Shown: positions 1 to 6,954 of the stretch, in pieces | Layout: every line of letters begins with the position of its first letter | How positions within the stretch are numbered: position 1 is the stretch's first letter | Source: JBLHUT01 sp047629975 | Lineage (GTDB): Bacteria; Pseudomonadota; Alphaproteobacteria; Rhodobacterales; Rhodobacteraceae | NCBI GenBank assembly: GCA_047629975.1 | Contig: JBLHUT010000146.1 | Location: forward strand, 1 to 9,131 | DNA length: 9,131 nucleotides | Direction: 5' to 3' | Program-made: the position numbers and the translations under genes | Notes under the pieces: generated by a model | Databases searched by the model: none | Told to the model about the DNA's origin: nothing | The model's input: the letters and a program-made list of their open reading frames with translations, nothing else

Positions 1-1187
1 AATGTTGGCCCTCAGCTGAACGATCCCTGATCTCTCCCTGCCGCTCTGTGCGCAGGGCGTTTTTCAGCGCGTGATGGGTCTCGCCTTTATTCAACCCAAT
101 TTGCGAACGGCGCTGCATGTCTGAATAGAGCAGCCGCTCGATGATAAAGAGTGTCGGTTCGATCCTTCCGGTTTCACGAAGGGCCACAGCTAGGTCATGC
201 TGACGTGGGTGGGTGGCGAACTTTCGCAAGAACTGACTGGGCGGCATGATACCGGCGACTATGGTGGCCGCGCTACGCAGGATATCTGGCCAATTTGTGA
301 CGATCGTGCCCTCCCGGACTTTGCCACCAATCAATCCTTTCAGCTCCTTTCGGACGCGGCCCGGATCAAAGACATACAGCCGCTTTGACGGCAGATCCCG
401 GATGCGCGGGATGAACCGGAAGGCTAGAAGCGATGTCACAGCAAAGACGTGATCAGTAAAGCCACCGGTGTCTGCGTATTGCTCGCGGATATTTTTGCCC
501 GTTTCGTTCATCAGCAACCCATCAAGAATGTATGGAACTTCGGTCACCGTCGCCGGAATATTCTGGGTGGCGAAGGAGCCAAACTGATCGGAGACGTGGG
601 TGTAGGCTTTCAGCCCTGGGTCATTGCCGTATTTGGCGTTGATGAGGTTTATGCATTGCCCGCCAGACGATTGCAAAGCAATCTGCCGAGAGGGGCCTCG
701 CCCTGTCGTGTGGCAGGAAAACTGTCCATCACTGGATGCGGTTGATGGCGTCGCTTTCAATGTGCCAGCGTGACAGACGCGAGAGCTGGAAATAATCGTG
801 CGTGTTGGTGGCTTCGGCCATTTTGCTCAGGCCCTGATTAAGACCTTCGGCAAGCAGGATGTTCAAAAGCCCAATACTGTCCTTGCAGGGTGCGCCTGTG
901 CGCAGATGGCTAAATGCATCCGCGAAGCCGGTGACTTTGTCCACGTCCAGCAGTATATTGGTAGTCCGCACATCTGGAAGACGCCGGTAGAGATCAAGGA
1001 CAAGCCCATCGGCCTCAGGTGGAACGGCGGCGGTCAGGCGGTCAATTTTCAGGATACCATTCTTAATGGAGCCGCCTGGAATGGCACCCGCTTCCTGCGC
1101 TTTGAGATGACGGAACCATTTTGAATTGCGTCGCAGGAAAGTAATGGAGCAGGTGGCCGTAAGGTGACGTGTGATAAATGCCTTGGA
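1..1187 (-). pseudogene. tnpA: Tn3-family transposase TnpA, decayed fragment lacking the N-terminal part
   Basis: This is a remnant of the large DDE transposase of Tn3-family transposons. The reading frame is open from about 1187 to a stop at 729-731, with blocks such as DLYRRLPDVR and FSHLRTGAPCKDSIGLLNIL. It resumes in another frame from about 733 to the window start, with SDGQF, NLINAKYG, AYTHVSDQFG, YADTGGFTDHVFA, RFIPRIRDLPSKRLY and GLNKGE. The Asp of SDGQ, the Asp of YADTGG and the Glu of NKGE correspond to the family's DDE triad and are all retained. Compared with remembered family members, about 25 residues are missing at the frame break. About two bases are missing after SDGQF, and a hairpin-containing insertion of about 41 nt (654-693 and flank) restores the frame. 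An in-frame TGA at 1188-1190 marks the end of homology, so most of the usual ~1000-residue N-terminal part is gone. The 3' end lies outside the window. It is non-functional. Confidence 0.9.
654..693 (-). repeat. Small hairpin insertion in the tnpA remnant (copy 1)
   Basis: On the minus strand this reads CCTCTC, then a hairpin (GATTGC, loop TTT, GCAATC), then CGTCTGGCGGGCAATG. It interrupts the conserved TnpA stretch: the codons for PATRQGEA lie at 694-717, and NLINAKYG follows just downstream in a different frame. It resembles the insertion at 2707-2743. The insertion is inferred from the remembered protein family, not from an alignment. Confidence 0.5.
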
Positions 1188-1800
1188 TCAGGTACGTTTG
1201 CCTAAATGCCCATCGTGTCCGTCATCAAAAATTCGAAAAAAAGATATTACGATTGCTGGTGGAAAAAGTAGCTCCATTGGTCTGGGCGTTGCTTCTAATG
1301 GCGGGTGGCGGTAGGTTTTGGCCGCTCCAGGACAGCGTTGTCAAAACAAGCTGGTTTTAAAACCAGTGAAATTGGTTTTGGTGAAGTTATTTTTTGTGTA
1401 ATCGTATCGATAATTTTCGGCGGAATTGGTTGGATAATAGGTGCTATTTTTGACAGTATTTTCTAACTGATCTTCTTGGATATTTTATAATTATTCCAAT
1501 TGGTATTAGCTCTGTAGGAATGATTGTTTTAGCTACGATGACTAAATTTGACTCCGCAAAGGATGATAGGAATAAAATTTGGATGTGCCTGTCCTGTGGC
1601 GCTAAATTTGGAACTCCAAAAAAAATAAAAAGGGGGCTTGCGATCCCTTTTGCACTCTGTGCGTTACGCCACTTCCGGAAGCGGCGTAGCATTATTTGGC
1701 AAGATTTTAGTCTCGTCGAGATTTTCGTTGGAATTTTCTTGTTTGGATTCCTTTTCGAGTTGAAGCGTGCAGCCATAGCGGAAAGATTTTGGCAGTGTAG
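1188..1800. other. AT-rich island with no intact gene
   Basis: About 610 bases lie between the end of TnpA homology and the left end of the IS5 fragment. They are visibly richer in A and T than either flank. The island contains broken reading frames for a small membrane-type protein (annotated separately), a perfect 16-base palindrome at 1351-1366 (CTGGTTTT/AAAACCAG), and an imperfect hairpin at 1665-1688 built around CTTCCGGAAG. The AT richness fits DNA of different origin from the rest of the transposon. I see no complete gene, RNA or known element in it. Confidence 0.5.
1305..1720 (+). pseudogene. Possible broken gene for a small membrane protein with a CxxC motif
   Basis: I do not recognise this family. 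One frame (about 1305-1464, ending in TAA) encodes a strongly hydrophobic stretch with FGEVIFCVIVSIIFGGIGW. A second frame, open from 1454, continues with another hydrophobic stretch (GYFIIIPIGISSVGMIVL) and then a polar tail with MCLSCGAKFGTPKK. Together they would give two membrane helices and a cytoplasmic tail with a single CxxC pair, as in half of a zinc ribbon. The two frames overlap by a few codons and differ by one frame shift, so either one gene was broken or two fragments lie together. No convincing ribosome binding site is visible, and the downstream end is arbitrary because the frame runs on into the IS5 end. Coding status is uncertain. Confidence 0.3.
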
Positions 1801-2376
1801 GGGCTTTGTTGCACAAATAAGTTGATGGGATTCACTGCATGAATCCAGCGTGATCGCAGAGGGCGATGAGCAGTTGGGCCCCTACGAAGTACAAGACCAA
1901 GAATTGGTCGTCTTACAATGACAGCTTGAAGCAGCGTGGATCTTTGTCGATATGGTTTGATCCGGAGATGGTTTGGACACCGCCATCAAGCGGCAAGCGC
2001 GGTCGGCAGCTGCAATTCAGTGATGCCGCTCCTCAGACCTGTCTGACGCTGAAGGTCCTGTTTTGCATGCCATTTCGCCAGACAGCCTGGTTCGTCCAGA
2101 GCTAGTTGCGGCTGGTTGGGTTGGACCGGGCCACGCCGGATTTCAGCACCTTATGCCGACGTCAGACAACAATGAACGTGAGCCTCCCGTATCGCGGCTC
2201 CACAGGGCCATTGAACCTGCTCATCGATAGCACAGGCATCAAGGCCGAAGGGGAAGGAGAGTGGAATGCCCGAAAGTATGGCGGCTCCAAACGCCGTGTT
2301 TGGCGTAAGATATATATTGGTATCGATGAGGAAACGCTGGAAATTCGGGCAATCGAAGTCACCAGCATCACCGGTC
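1801..2376 (+). mobile_element. IS5-family insertion sequence, left part only
   Basis: The left end begins GGGCTTTGTTGCACAAAT, close to the IS903/IS5-group end that starts GGCTTTGTTG. It is followed by an IS5-type transposase start. The element stops about 570 bases in, where an IS256-type end takes over, so its right half and right inverted repeat are missing. The left border could be off by a base or two. The right junction is approximate (about 2362-2377), judged from where the IS5 protein homology ends. Confidence 0.8.
1866..2370 (+). pseudogene. IS5-family transposase, N-terminal fragment with an in-frame stop
   Basis: The protein begins with KYKTKNWSSYNDSLKQRGSL and includes WFDPEMVW, GKRGRQLQFSDAA, CLTLKVLF, LIDSTGIKAEGEGEWNARK and RRVWRKIYIGIDEETLEIRA, the typical order of IS5-group transposases. 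A TAG at 2103-2105 breaks the frame where relatives carry a leucine in a SLLRL-like stretch; reading continues in the same frame after it. Only the first catalytic Asp (in LLIDST) is present, because homology ends after about 165 residues at the junction with the next element. The second Asp and the Glu are absent, so it cannot be active. The downstream frame runs straight into the IS256 fragment, so a long chimeric ORF here (2106-2768) is an accident. Confidence 0.85.
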
Positions 2377-2444
2377 GAGAGTGTCCTGCCTTCTGTGTAC
2401 GAGTGATTTGGCCCATGCTTCACCAACGAAGGAGCATGACGACA

Positions 2445-2927
2445 ATGATGATTTCCAAGGACCTACTGGACGAGCTGCTTAGCGGCGTTGAACGACCCAA
2501 GGATTTGCTTGGCGACAAGGGCCTGATGAAGGAACTGAAGATCCGGCTGATGAAGCGGATGCTTGGCGCTGAGCTGACCGAACACTTGGGCTATGAGCCG
2601 CATGGTGCGCCTGCCAGCCAGCAGGCCAATCGGCGCAACGGTGCCACGCGTAAGGTGTTGAAGGGCCATGACGGGGCGGTTCCCATTGACATCCCACGCG
2701 ACCGCTCCTCTCATCGAAACTGCGTTTCGACTGCCGGGCAATGGATGGCAGTTTCGAACCGGAGCTGATCCAGAAAGGCCAGACCCGGATCGACGGGATA
2801 GATGATAGGATCATCGGGCTTTATGCGGCGGGCCTGTCCACCCGTGATATCCGTGCTCATCTGGAGGAGGTTTACGGCCTGCGGGTATCTGCCGACCTTG
2901 TCAGCCGCGCCACTGACGCCGTTCTGG
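2445..2927 (+). pseudogene. IS256-family (mutator-type) transposase, N-terminal fragment with frameshift
   Basis: The first frame encodes ISKDLLDELLSGVERPKDLL, MKELKIRLMKRMLGAELTEHLGY and NRRNGATRKVLKGHDGAVPI. After DIPRDR a 38-nt insertion (2706-2743) shifts the frame. The protein resumes as DGSFEPELIQKGQTRIDGID, IIGLYAAGLSTRDIRAHLEE and VYGLRVSADLVSRATDAVLA. This is the N-terminal DNA-binding part of IS256-family transposases. The DDE domain, normally starting soon after, is absent. I chose the ATG at 2445 because AAGGAG at 2429-2434 sits 10 bases upstream; the ATG at 2436 is too close to that site. It is non-functional. Confidence 0.9.
2707..2743 (+). repeat. Small hairpin insertion in the IS256 transposase (copy 2)
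   Basis: The sequence reads CCTCTC, then a perfect hairpin (TCGAAAC 2714-2720, loop TGC, GTTTCGA 2724-2730), then CTGCCGGGCAATG. It separates the codons for IPRDR from those for DGSFEPE, which are contiguous in the family, and so causes the frameshift. TCGAAACTGC (2714-2723) is also the exact reverse complement of 2748-2757 just downstream, which could mean it was copied from the neighbouring strand. The 3' part matches copy 1 at 14 of 16 positions. Confidence 0.55.
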
Positions 2928-3548
2928 CTGATCGGCTATGCACGGGTCTCGAAAGCAGACGGTAGCCTGTCGCTCGACTTGCAATACGATGCGTTGGCTT
3001 CCGCCGGTGTGGAGGCTGCAAACTGCTATTCAGATCGCGCGTCGGGCAAGAATGACGTCCGCCTAGGGCTTGAGGCATGCGTAAATGCCTTGCAGATGGG
3101 CGATATTCTTGTGATTTGGAAACTGGACCAACTCGGGCGCAGCCTGCATCACCTCGTCAACACAGTGAATGATCTGTCCGAGCGCGGTGTCGGTCTCAAG
3201 GTATTGACTGGCACCGGCGCGCAAATTGACACGACAACCCCAGCAGGCCGTCTATCGTTTGGTGTCTTTGCAGCCTTGGCAGATTTTGAAAGCGACCTGA
3301 TCCGCGAACGCACAATGGCTGGACTAGCTGCCGCCCGAACGTCGGGCAGAAAAGACAGACGGAAGTTCGCCCTTTCAAAAACACAGGTGTGTATGGCCCA
3401 AGTAGCAATGGCGAACAGGAACACATCTGTATCTGAACTTTGCAAAGACCTTGGCATAAAACCCGTCACGCTATACCGATATATCTACCCAAGCGGTGAG
3501 CTACGAGACTACAAAAAACGCGTGCTCAATCCTTGGCGTAGGATTTAA
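2928..3548 (+). pseudogene. tnpR: Tn3-family serine resolvase, start codon lost, fused to IS256 sequence
   Basis: This is a site-specific recombinase of the resolvase/invertase type, which resolves cointegrates at a res site. It has about 206 residues, near full length. The nucleophile Ser and an Arg lie in LIGYARVS, the Arg equivalent to γδ R45 in DVRLGL, and the E-helix in FESDLIRERT. A C-terminal helix-turn-helix appears in SVSELCKDLGIKPVTLYRY. The conserved KLDRLGR motif reads KLDQLGR here, so the Arg equivalent to γδ R68 is Gln. The family's initial Met is replaced by IS256-derived sequence ending in CTG at 2928-2930. In-frame ATGs exist upstream at 2802 and 2823, so a protein with an unrelated N-terminal extension could still be made. 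The stop TAA lies inside the transposon's terminal repeat. It is probably defective both in expression and in catalysis, though it could be a divergent working enzyme. Confidence 0.85.
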
Positions 3549-3569
3549 CACTCAGCCGGAGCAGACCCC
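3532..3569 (-). repeat. Tn3-family 38-bp terminal inverted repeat (right end of transposon)
   Basis: Read on the minus strand the segment starts GGGGTCTGCTC at 3569 and ends ATCCTACGCCAAG at 3532, exactly 38 bases. Tn3-family ends typically start GGGGTC and end with a TACG-TAAG-like core, and Tn5393 ends with ATCCTACGCTAAG. It overlaps the last codons and the stop of the resolvase. Outside it, 3570-3574 (TCTTT) would be one copy of the 5-bp target duplication. The partner repeat would lie beyond the 3' end of tnpA, left of this window. Confidence 0.75.
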
Positions 3570-3692
3570 TCTTTCGCGGCACAGGGCCAGAGCGTTCGAA
3601 ATGATTGTTTGAGCGATGTGCAGGGTAAGTTCCAAGGGACGCCTTTCGGGCTTTACAGGTTTGGGCCTGGAGTTTGCTGTCACCCACAGCCC

Positions 3693-4898
3693 TCAGGCCA
3701 CGATCACCGCGTGTGTTTGAACAAGCGCCTCGATTTCGGTGTCGCTATAGCCGGTGTCGCGCAGCACGTCACGGCTGTGTTGCCCCAAGATCGGGGCGGG
3801 GCGGGTGATTTGTGCCGGTGTCTCGCTGTATTTCACCGGATGCCCCAGCGTGCTCATCTTTCCGGCATTCGGGTGATCCACCTGCACGATCATCTCGCGG
3901 GCCAATGCCTGCGGGTCGGCGTGCATTTCCAGAATCTCCAACACCGGACCCGCGGGCAGGGAGGCGGCCTCCATTCTCGCCAGCCAATTGGCCGTCGTGT
4001 CGGTTTTGATAAAACCGTCAAGGATCGCCACAAGCGCCGGCAGGTTCCGTATCCGCTCGAGGTTCGATGAAAATCTGGGGTCGTCGTCCAGTTCGGGGGC
4101 ACCGATCACCTTGAGAAACCGGAGCCAGTTGGCCTGATTGGCCGCACCGACATTGATCCAGCCGTCGCGTGTCCGGAACGATTGGTAGGGGGCGTTGATC
4201 GGATGCGCCGAGCCAAGCGGTTTCGGGCTTTCTCCGGTGGCAAAGGCGATTGCCGATTGCCAATAGGTCTGCACGATCGCCGCCTCGAACAGGGACGTAT
4301 CCACCTTTTGACCACGCCCGGTCTGAAGCATGCTGGCATAGGCCGCCGAGACGCCCATCGCCGCCAGAATCCCTGCGTTTATGTCCGATATCGGAGCGGC
4401 CACCTTGACTGGCGGGCGATCTGGCCCTTCGCCGGTGATGGACATCAGGCCCGACATCCCTTGGGCAATCAGGTCAAAACCTCCGCGTTCGGCGTAAGGT
4501 CCGGTGCGCCCGAAGCCGGAAATCTCGCAGTAAATCAGGCGAGGGTTCAGTTTCGCAAGCTCGTCATATCCCAGCCCAAGACGCTCCATCGTGCCCATGC
4601 GGTAGTTTTCGATCACCACATCCGCTGTCGTCAGCAGCTTGTGCAACACCGCGACCGCCGCTGGATCCTTGAGATTAAGAGCGATGCCGCGTTTGTTGCG
4701 GTTCATCATCATGAAAGCCGCCGACTCGCCCTTTATCTCGGGCGGTACAAAGCGGCGGCTGTCGTCACCGGTGGGTTTTTCGACCTTGATCACATCGGCG
4801 CCCATGTCTGCGAGCATCAGCCCGCACACCGGCCCGGCCATGATATGCGCCAGTTCGATCACGCGCATTCCGGCCAGTGGCCCGGTCGAGGAGGTCAT
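3693..4898 (-). CDS. CaiB/BaiF family III CoA-transferase
   Basis: The gene encodes a 401-residue cytoplasmic enzyme that moves CoA from an acyl-CoA donor to a carboxylic acid. The N-terminal PLAGMRVIELAHIMAGPVCG, ADMGADVIKVEKP and NRNKRGIALNLKDP are typical of the family. ENYRMGTMERLGLGYDEL and ISGFGRTGPYAERGGFDLIA follow, with Asp142 in GGFDLIAQ matching the catalytic Asp of formyl-CoA transferase. The C-terminal part has GLPAGPV-like SLPAGPVLEI and MIVQVDHPNAG. Length is normal for the family. I chose the ATG at 4898 because the family's N-terminus begins there and it overlaps the upstream stop by four bases (ATGA); the frame stays open to 5252, but that extension is the antisense of the next gene. 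Last gene of the operon, so its substrate is probably what the TRAP system imports. Donor and acceptor cannot be told from sequence. Confidence 0.92.
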   Translation of the reverse strand: MTSSTGPLAGMRVIELAHIMAGPVCGLMLADMGADVIKVEKPTGDDSRRFVPPEIKGESAAFMMMNRNKRGIALNLKDPAAVAVLHKLLTTADVVIENYRMGTMERLGLGYDELAKLNPRLIYCEISGFGRTGPYAERGGFDLIAQGMSGLMSITGEGPDRPPVKVAAPISDINAGILAAMGVSAAYASMLQTGRGQKVDTSLFEAAIVQTYWQSAIAFATGESPKPLGSAHPINAPYQSFRTRDGWINVGAANQANWLRFLKVIGAPELDDDPRFSSNLERIRNLPALVAILDGFIKTDTTANWLARMEAASLPAGPVLEILEMHADPQALAREMIVQVDHPNAGKMSTLGHPVKYSETPAQITRPAPILGQHSRDVLRDTGYSDTEIEALVQTHAVIVA

Positions 4899-5677
4899 TT
4901 GCCCGACCAGACGGGTTTTTGCTTTGCCAGAAAGGCCTCCATTCCGGTCCGGAAATCGTCGCTCATGTAGCACATTGTAATCAGGTCTGAATCCTCGACC
5001 TTGAGAGCGCTGCGGTTGCGCCGCATGGCTTCTTTTGTGGCACGCAAGGTCAAGGGAGCCATCCCGCCGACGTGGCTTGCCAATTCGGTGGCGCGGGCCA
5101 TCACTGCGGCTTCGTCTTCCATGATCTCGCTGACCAATCCTGTGCGCAGGGCCTCTTCGGCACCCATCAGGCGGGCGGTAAAGATCAATTCGCGCACACG
5201 CCCCGCCCCGATCAACTCCGCCAGTCGCGCAAGGTTTCCTGCCGCCAGACAATTGCCCAAAGTGCGCGCGATCGGATAACCGAACTTGAGCGCAGCAGAC
5301 GTAATGCGCAAATCACAGGCCGCCGCGATGGATGCGCCCCCACCGGTACACGCACCGTGGATCGCCGCGATTGTGGGCAGCGCGCAGCGCTCCACCGCGT
5401 CGAGCACCGCGTCGACGCTTGCTTCGTAATCAAGCGCATCCTGAGGTGTCTTGAAGCCCCGAAACTGGGTCATGTCGGTCCCTGCCGCAAAGGCCTTGCC
5501 GCCGGCACCGCAAATGACCACCGCCTTGATGCTGCCATCAGTGGGCACCGACGCGCACAGATCTGCCAGCGCGTGATACATGCCAAACGTGATCGCATTG
5601 CGCGCCGCCGGTCGGTTGAAGGTGATCCAGAGTGTCCCGTCGCGGACCTCGTGAAGGAGTTCATCCTGAACGGTCAT
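4895..5677 (-). CDS. Crotonase-fold enzyme (enoyl-CoA hydratase/isomerase family) lacking both hydratase glutamates
   Basis: The 260-residue protein acts on an acyl-CoA thioester. Oxyanion-hole motifs are present at AFAAGTDM (about 63-69) and at HGACTGGG (107-114). The family pattern continues with ACDLRITSAALKFGYP and a LGAEEALRTGLVSEI-like stretch. In mammalian enoyl-CoA hydratase the catalytic glutamates lie in GGGCE and FGQPE; here those positions are Ser116 (GGGAS) and Ile136 (FGYPI). Simple syn-hydration of an enoyl-CoA is therefore unlikely by the usual mechanism, and an isomerase, lyase, decarboxylase or hydrolase activity is possible. The ATG at 5677 overlaps the dctM stop by four bases and has GGAG about 11 bases upstream. 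Its stop overlaps the CoA-transferase start, so the two are likely translated together and act on the same acyl-CoA. Confidence 0.9.
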   Translation of the reverse strand: MTVQDELLHEVRDGTLWITFNRPAARNAITFGMYHALADLCASVPTDGSIKAVVICGAGGKAFAAGTDMTQFRGFKTPQDALDYEASVDAVLDAVERCALPTIAAIHGACTGGGASIAAACDLRITSAALKFGYPIARTLGNCLAAGNLARLAELIGAGRVRELIFTARLMGAEEALRTGLVSEIMEDEAAVMARATELASHVGGMAPLTLRATKEAMRRNRSALKVEDSDLITMCYMSDDFRTGMEAFLAKQKPVWSGK

Positions 5678-6954
5678 CGGTAAAAATACTCCACAAGGAA
5701 CATGGGCACGGAAGGCACATAGGTGCACAGCATCAACACGGCCAGCAAGACGCCGACAAACCATATGTTGACCTTCGAGACCTCCCAGATATTGGCGCGC
5801 GCCACCGAACAGGCCGTTATCAGAACCGAGGCAACAGGGGGTGTTTGTTGCCCGATCGCAAGGTTGAGTGTCACAACCAGACCGAAATGTACCGGATCAA
5901 TCCCTGCGGCAGTGATCAGCGGAATAACAATCGGGATGACCAGAATGATCGCCGCCGCAGAATGCAGGAAGAACCCGACAACCAGAAAGAAAAAGTTCAG
6001 GATCAACAAGATCGCCCATTGCTGGGTGGTGATCGACAAAATCCCCTCTGCCAGTTGCTGCGGGATTTGCGCACGCGTCAGGAATCCGCCCATCAAGACA
6101 GAGGCCGCCACCAGAAGCATCACAACGGCGGTTTGCATCCCCCCGTCCAGCATCGCGGTGCGCAAGTGCTGCCAGTTGATGTTGCGATACCATGCCGACA
6201 CGACGATCGCGGCCAGAACGGCCAGACCCGCAGCCTCGGTTGCGGTCACAAAACCGCCAAAGATACCGCCAAGGATGATCACCGGAAGTGTAAATGCAGG
6301 CAGGGCCTCGACAAAGGTTTCCCGCACGCGCGGCATGTTGAAGGCGGCTTCGGTCGGAAAATTATACCGGCGTGCAAAGAAATACGCGACGCCCATCAAC
6401 CCTGCGGCCCCCAGCAGACCCGGCACGACACCGGCCACGAACAATTGCTCGACCGAAGTGTTGGCAGAGGCCGCATAAAGGATCATCGGGATCGAAGGCG
6501 GGATGATAATCGCCAAAGAAGCCGATGACGACGTGACCGCCGCCGAGAATTCCTTGCTGTAGCCGCGCTTTTTCATTTGCGGGATCAGGATCGAACCCAT
6601 CGCCGCGACATCAGCCACAGCCGATCCCGAGATTTCGGCAAAAAACAGCGACACGCCGATGTTGACCATCGCAAGCCCGCCCCGGATAAATCCGATGATG
6701 CTGGTGACAAAGTTGATCAACCGGTCGGTGATCCCGCCGGCATTCATGATCGCACCCGCCAGAACAAACATCGGGATAGCGATCAACGAGAATTTCGTCG
6801 AGCCGTCGTACATATCAAGCGCGATGGAGACAAGGCTGTCGGTGCCCTCTGTCGCCACAAGCCCGATAACACCGCACATGGCAAGCGCCACAGCGATAGG
6901 AATATTGATGCAGATCATCAGCATCAACGCAACAAAGATTGCGGCCATAAGCAT
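5674..6954 (-). CDS. dctM: TRAP transporter large permease subunit, DctM family
   Basis: The 426-residue inner-membrane protein forms the ion-coupled transport channel of a tripartite ATP-independent periplasmic system. It has many hydrophobic segments across its length, consistent with about 12 membrane helices. The signature SGSAVADVAAMGSILIPQMK (109-128) is classic for DctM, with IIIPPSIPMILYA (149-161) after it and TATEAAGLAVLA later. Length is typical. The start ATG at 6954 shares one base with the dctQ stop (TGATG) and is preceded by AAGGA about nine bases upstream; an ATG two codons in is an alternative start. It works with the DctP and DctQ proteins encoded just before it and usually uses a sodium gradient. 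Confidence 0.96.
   Translation of the reverse strand: MLMAAIFVALMLMICINIPIAVALAMCGVIGLVATEGTDSLVSIALDMYDGSTKFSLIAIPMFVLAGAIMNAGGITDRLINFVTSIIGFIRGGLAMVNIGVSLFFAEISGSAVADVAAMGSILIPQMKKRGYSKEFSAAVTSSSASLAIIIPPSIPMILYAASANTSVEQLFVAGVVPGLLGAAGLMGVAYFFARRYNFPTEAAFNMPRVRETFVEALPAFTLPVIILGGIFGGFVTATEAAGLAVLAAIVVSAWYRNINWQHLRTAMLDGGMQTAVVMLLVAASVLMGGFLTRAQIPQQLAEGILSITTQQWAILLILNFFFLVVGFFLHSAAAIILVIPIVIPLITAAGIDPVHFGLVVTLNLAIGQQTPPVASVLITACSVARANIWEVSKVNIWFVGVLLAVLMLCTYVPSVPMFLVEYFYR

Larger units (their letters stand above)
2377..2930 (+). mobile_element. IS256-family insertion sequence, left part only
   Basis: The probable left end starts GAGAGTGTCCTGCCTTCTGT at 2377 and is followed about 70 bases later by an IS256-type transposase gene. 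It interrupts the IS5 remnant. It ends where the resolvase gene begins, at about 2924-2932, through the short sequence CTGAT that both genes could supply. The right half of the element, including all catalytic residues, is missing. The left border is inferred from where IS5 homology stops and is good to within a few bases. Confidence 0.75.

Noticed and set aside
1661..1690. Palindromic hairpin as an integron attC site
   Set aside because: The expected GTTRRRY and RYYYAAC core sites are not arranged around it.
2106..2768. 220-codon frame that looks like one gene
   Set aside because: It is an accidental in-frame join of IS5 and IS256 transposase fragments.
3664..3699. Inverted repeat GGCCTG/CAGGCC with inner GCTGT/ACAGC at the end of the CoA-transferase gene, as a terminator
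   Set aside because: It overlaps the stop codon, the outer arms are far apart and no U-run follows; too weak to call.
4182..4970. Long plus-strand reading frames opposite the CoA-transferase, crotonase, dctM and dctP
   Set aside because: They are rich in Arg, His and Gln, lack ribosome binding sites and mirror well-recognised genes on the other strand.
4899..5252. N-terminal extension of the CoA-transferase frame to 5252
   Set aside because: It lies antisense-frame within the crotonase gene on the same strand, and family similarity starts at the ATG at 4898.
5678..5764. Longer start for the crotonase gene
   Set aside because: The extension overlaps the end of dctM and does not match the family; the ATG at 5677 has the expected overlap and a ribosome binding site.
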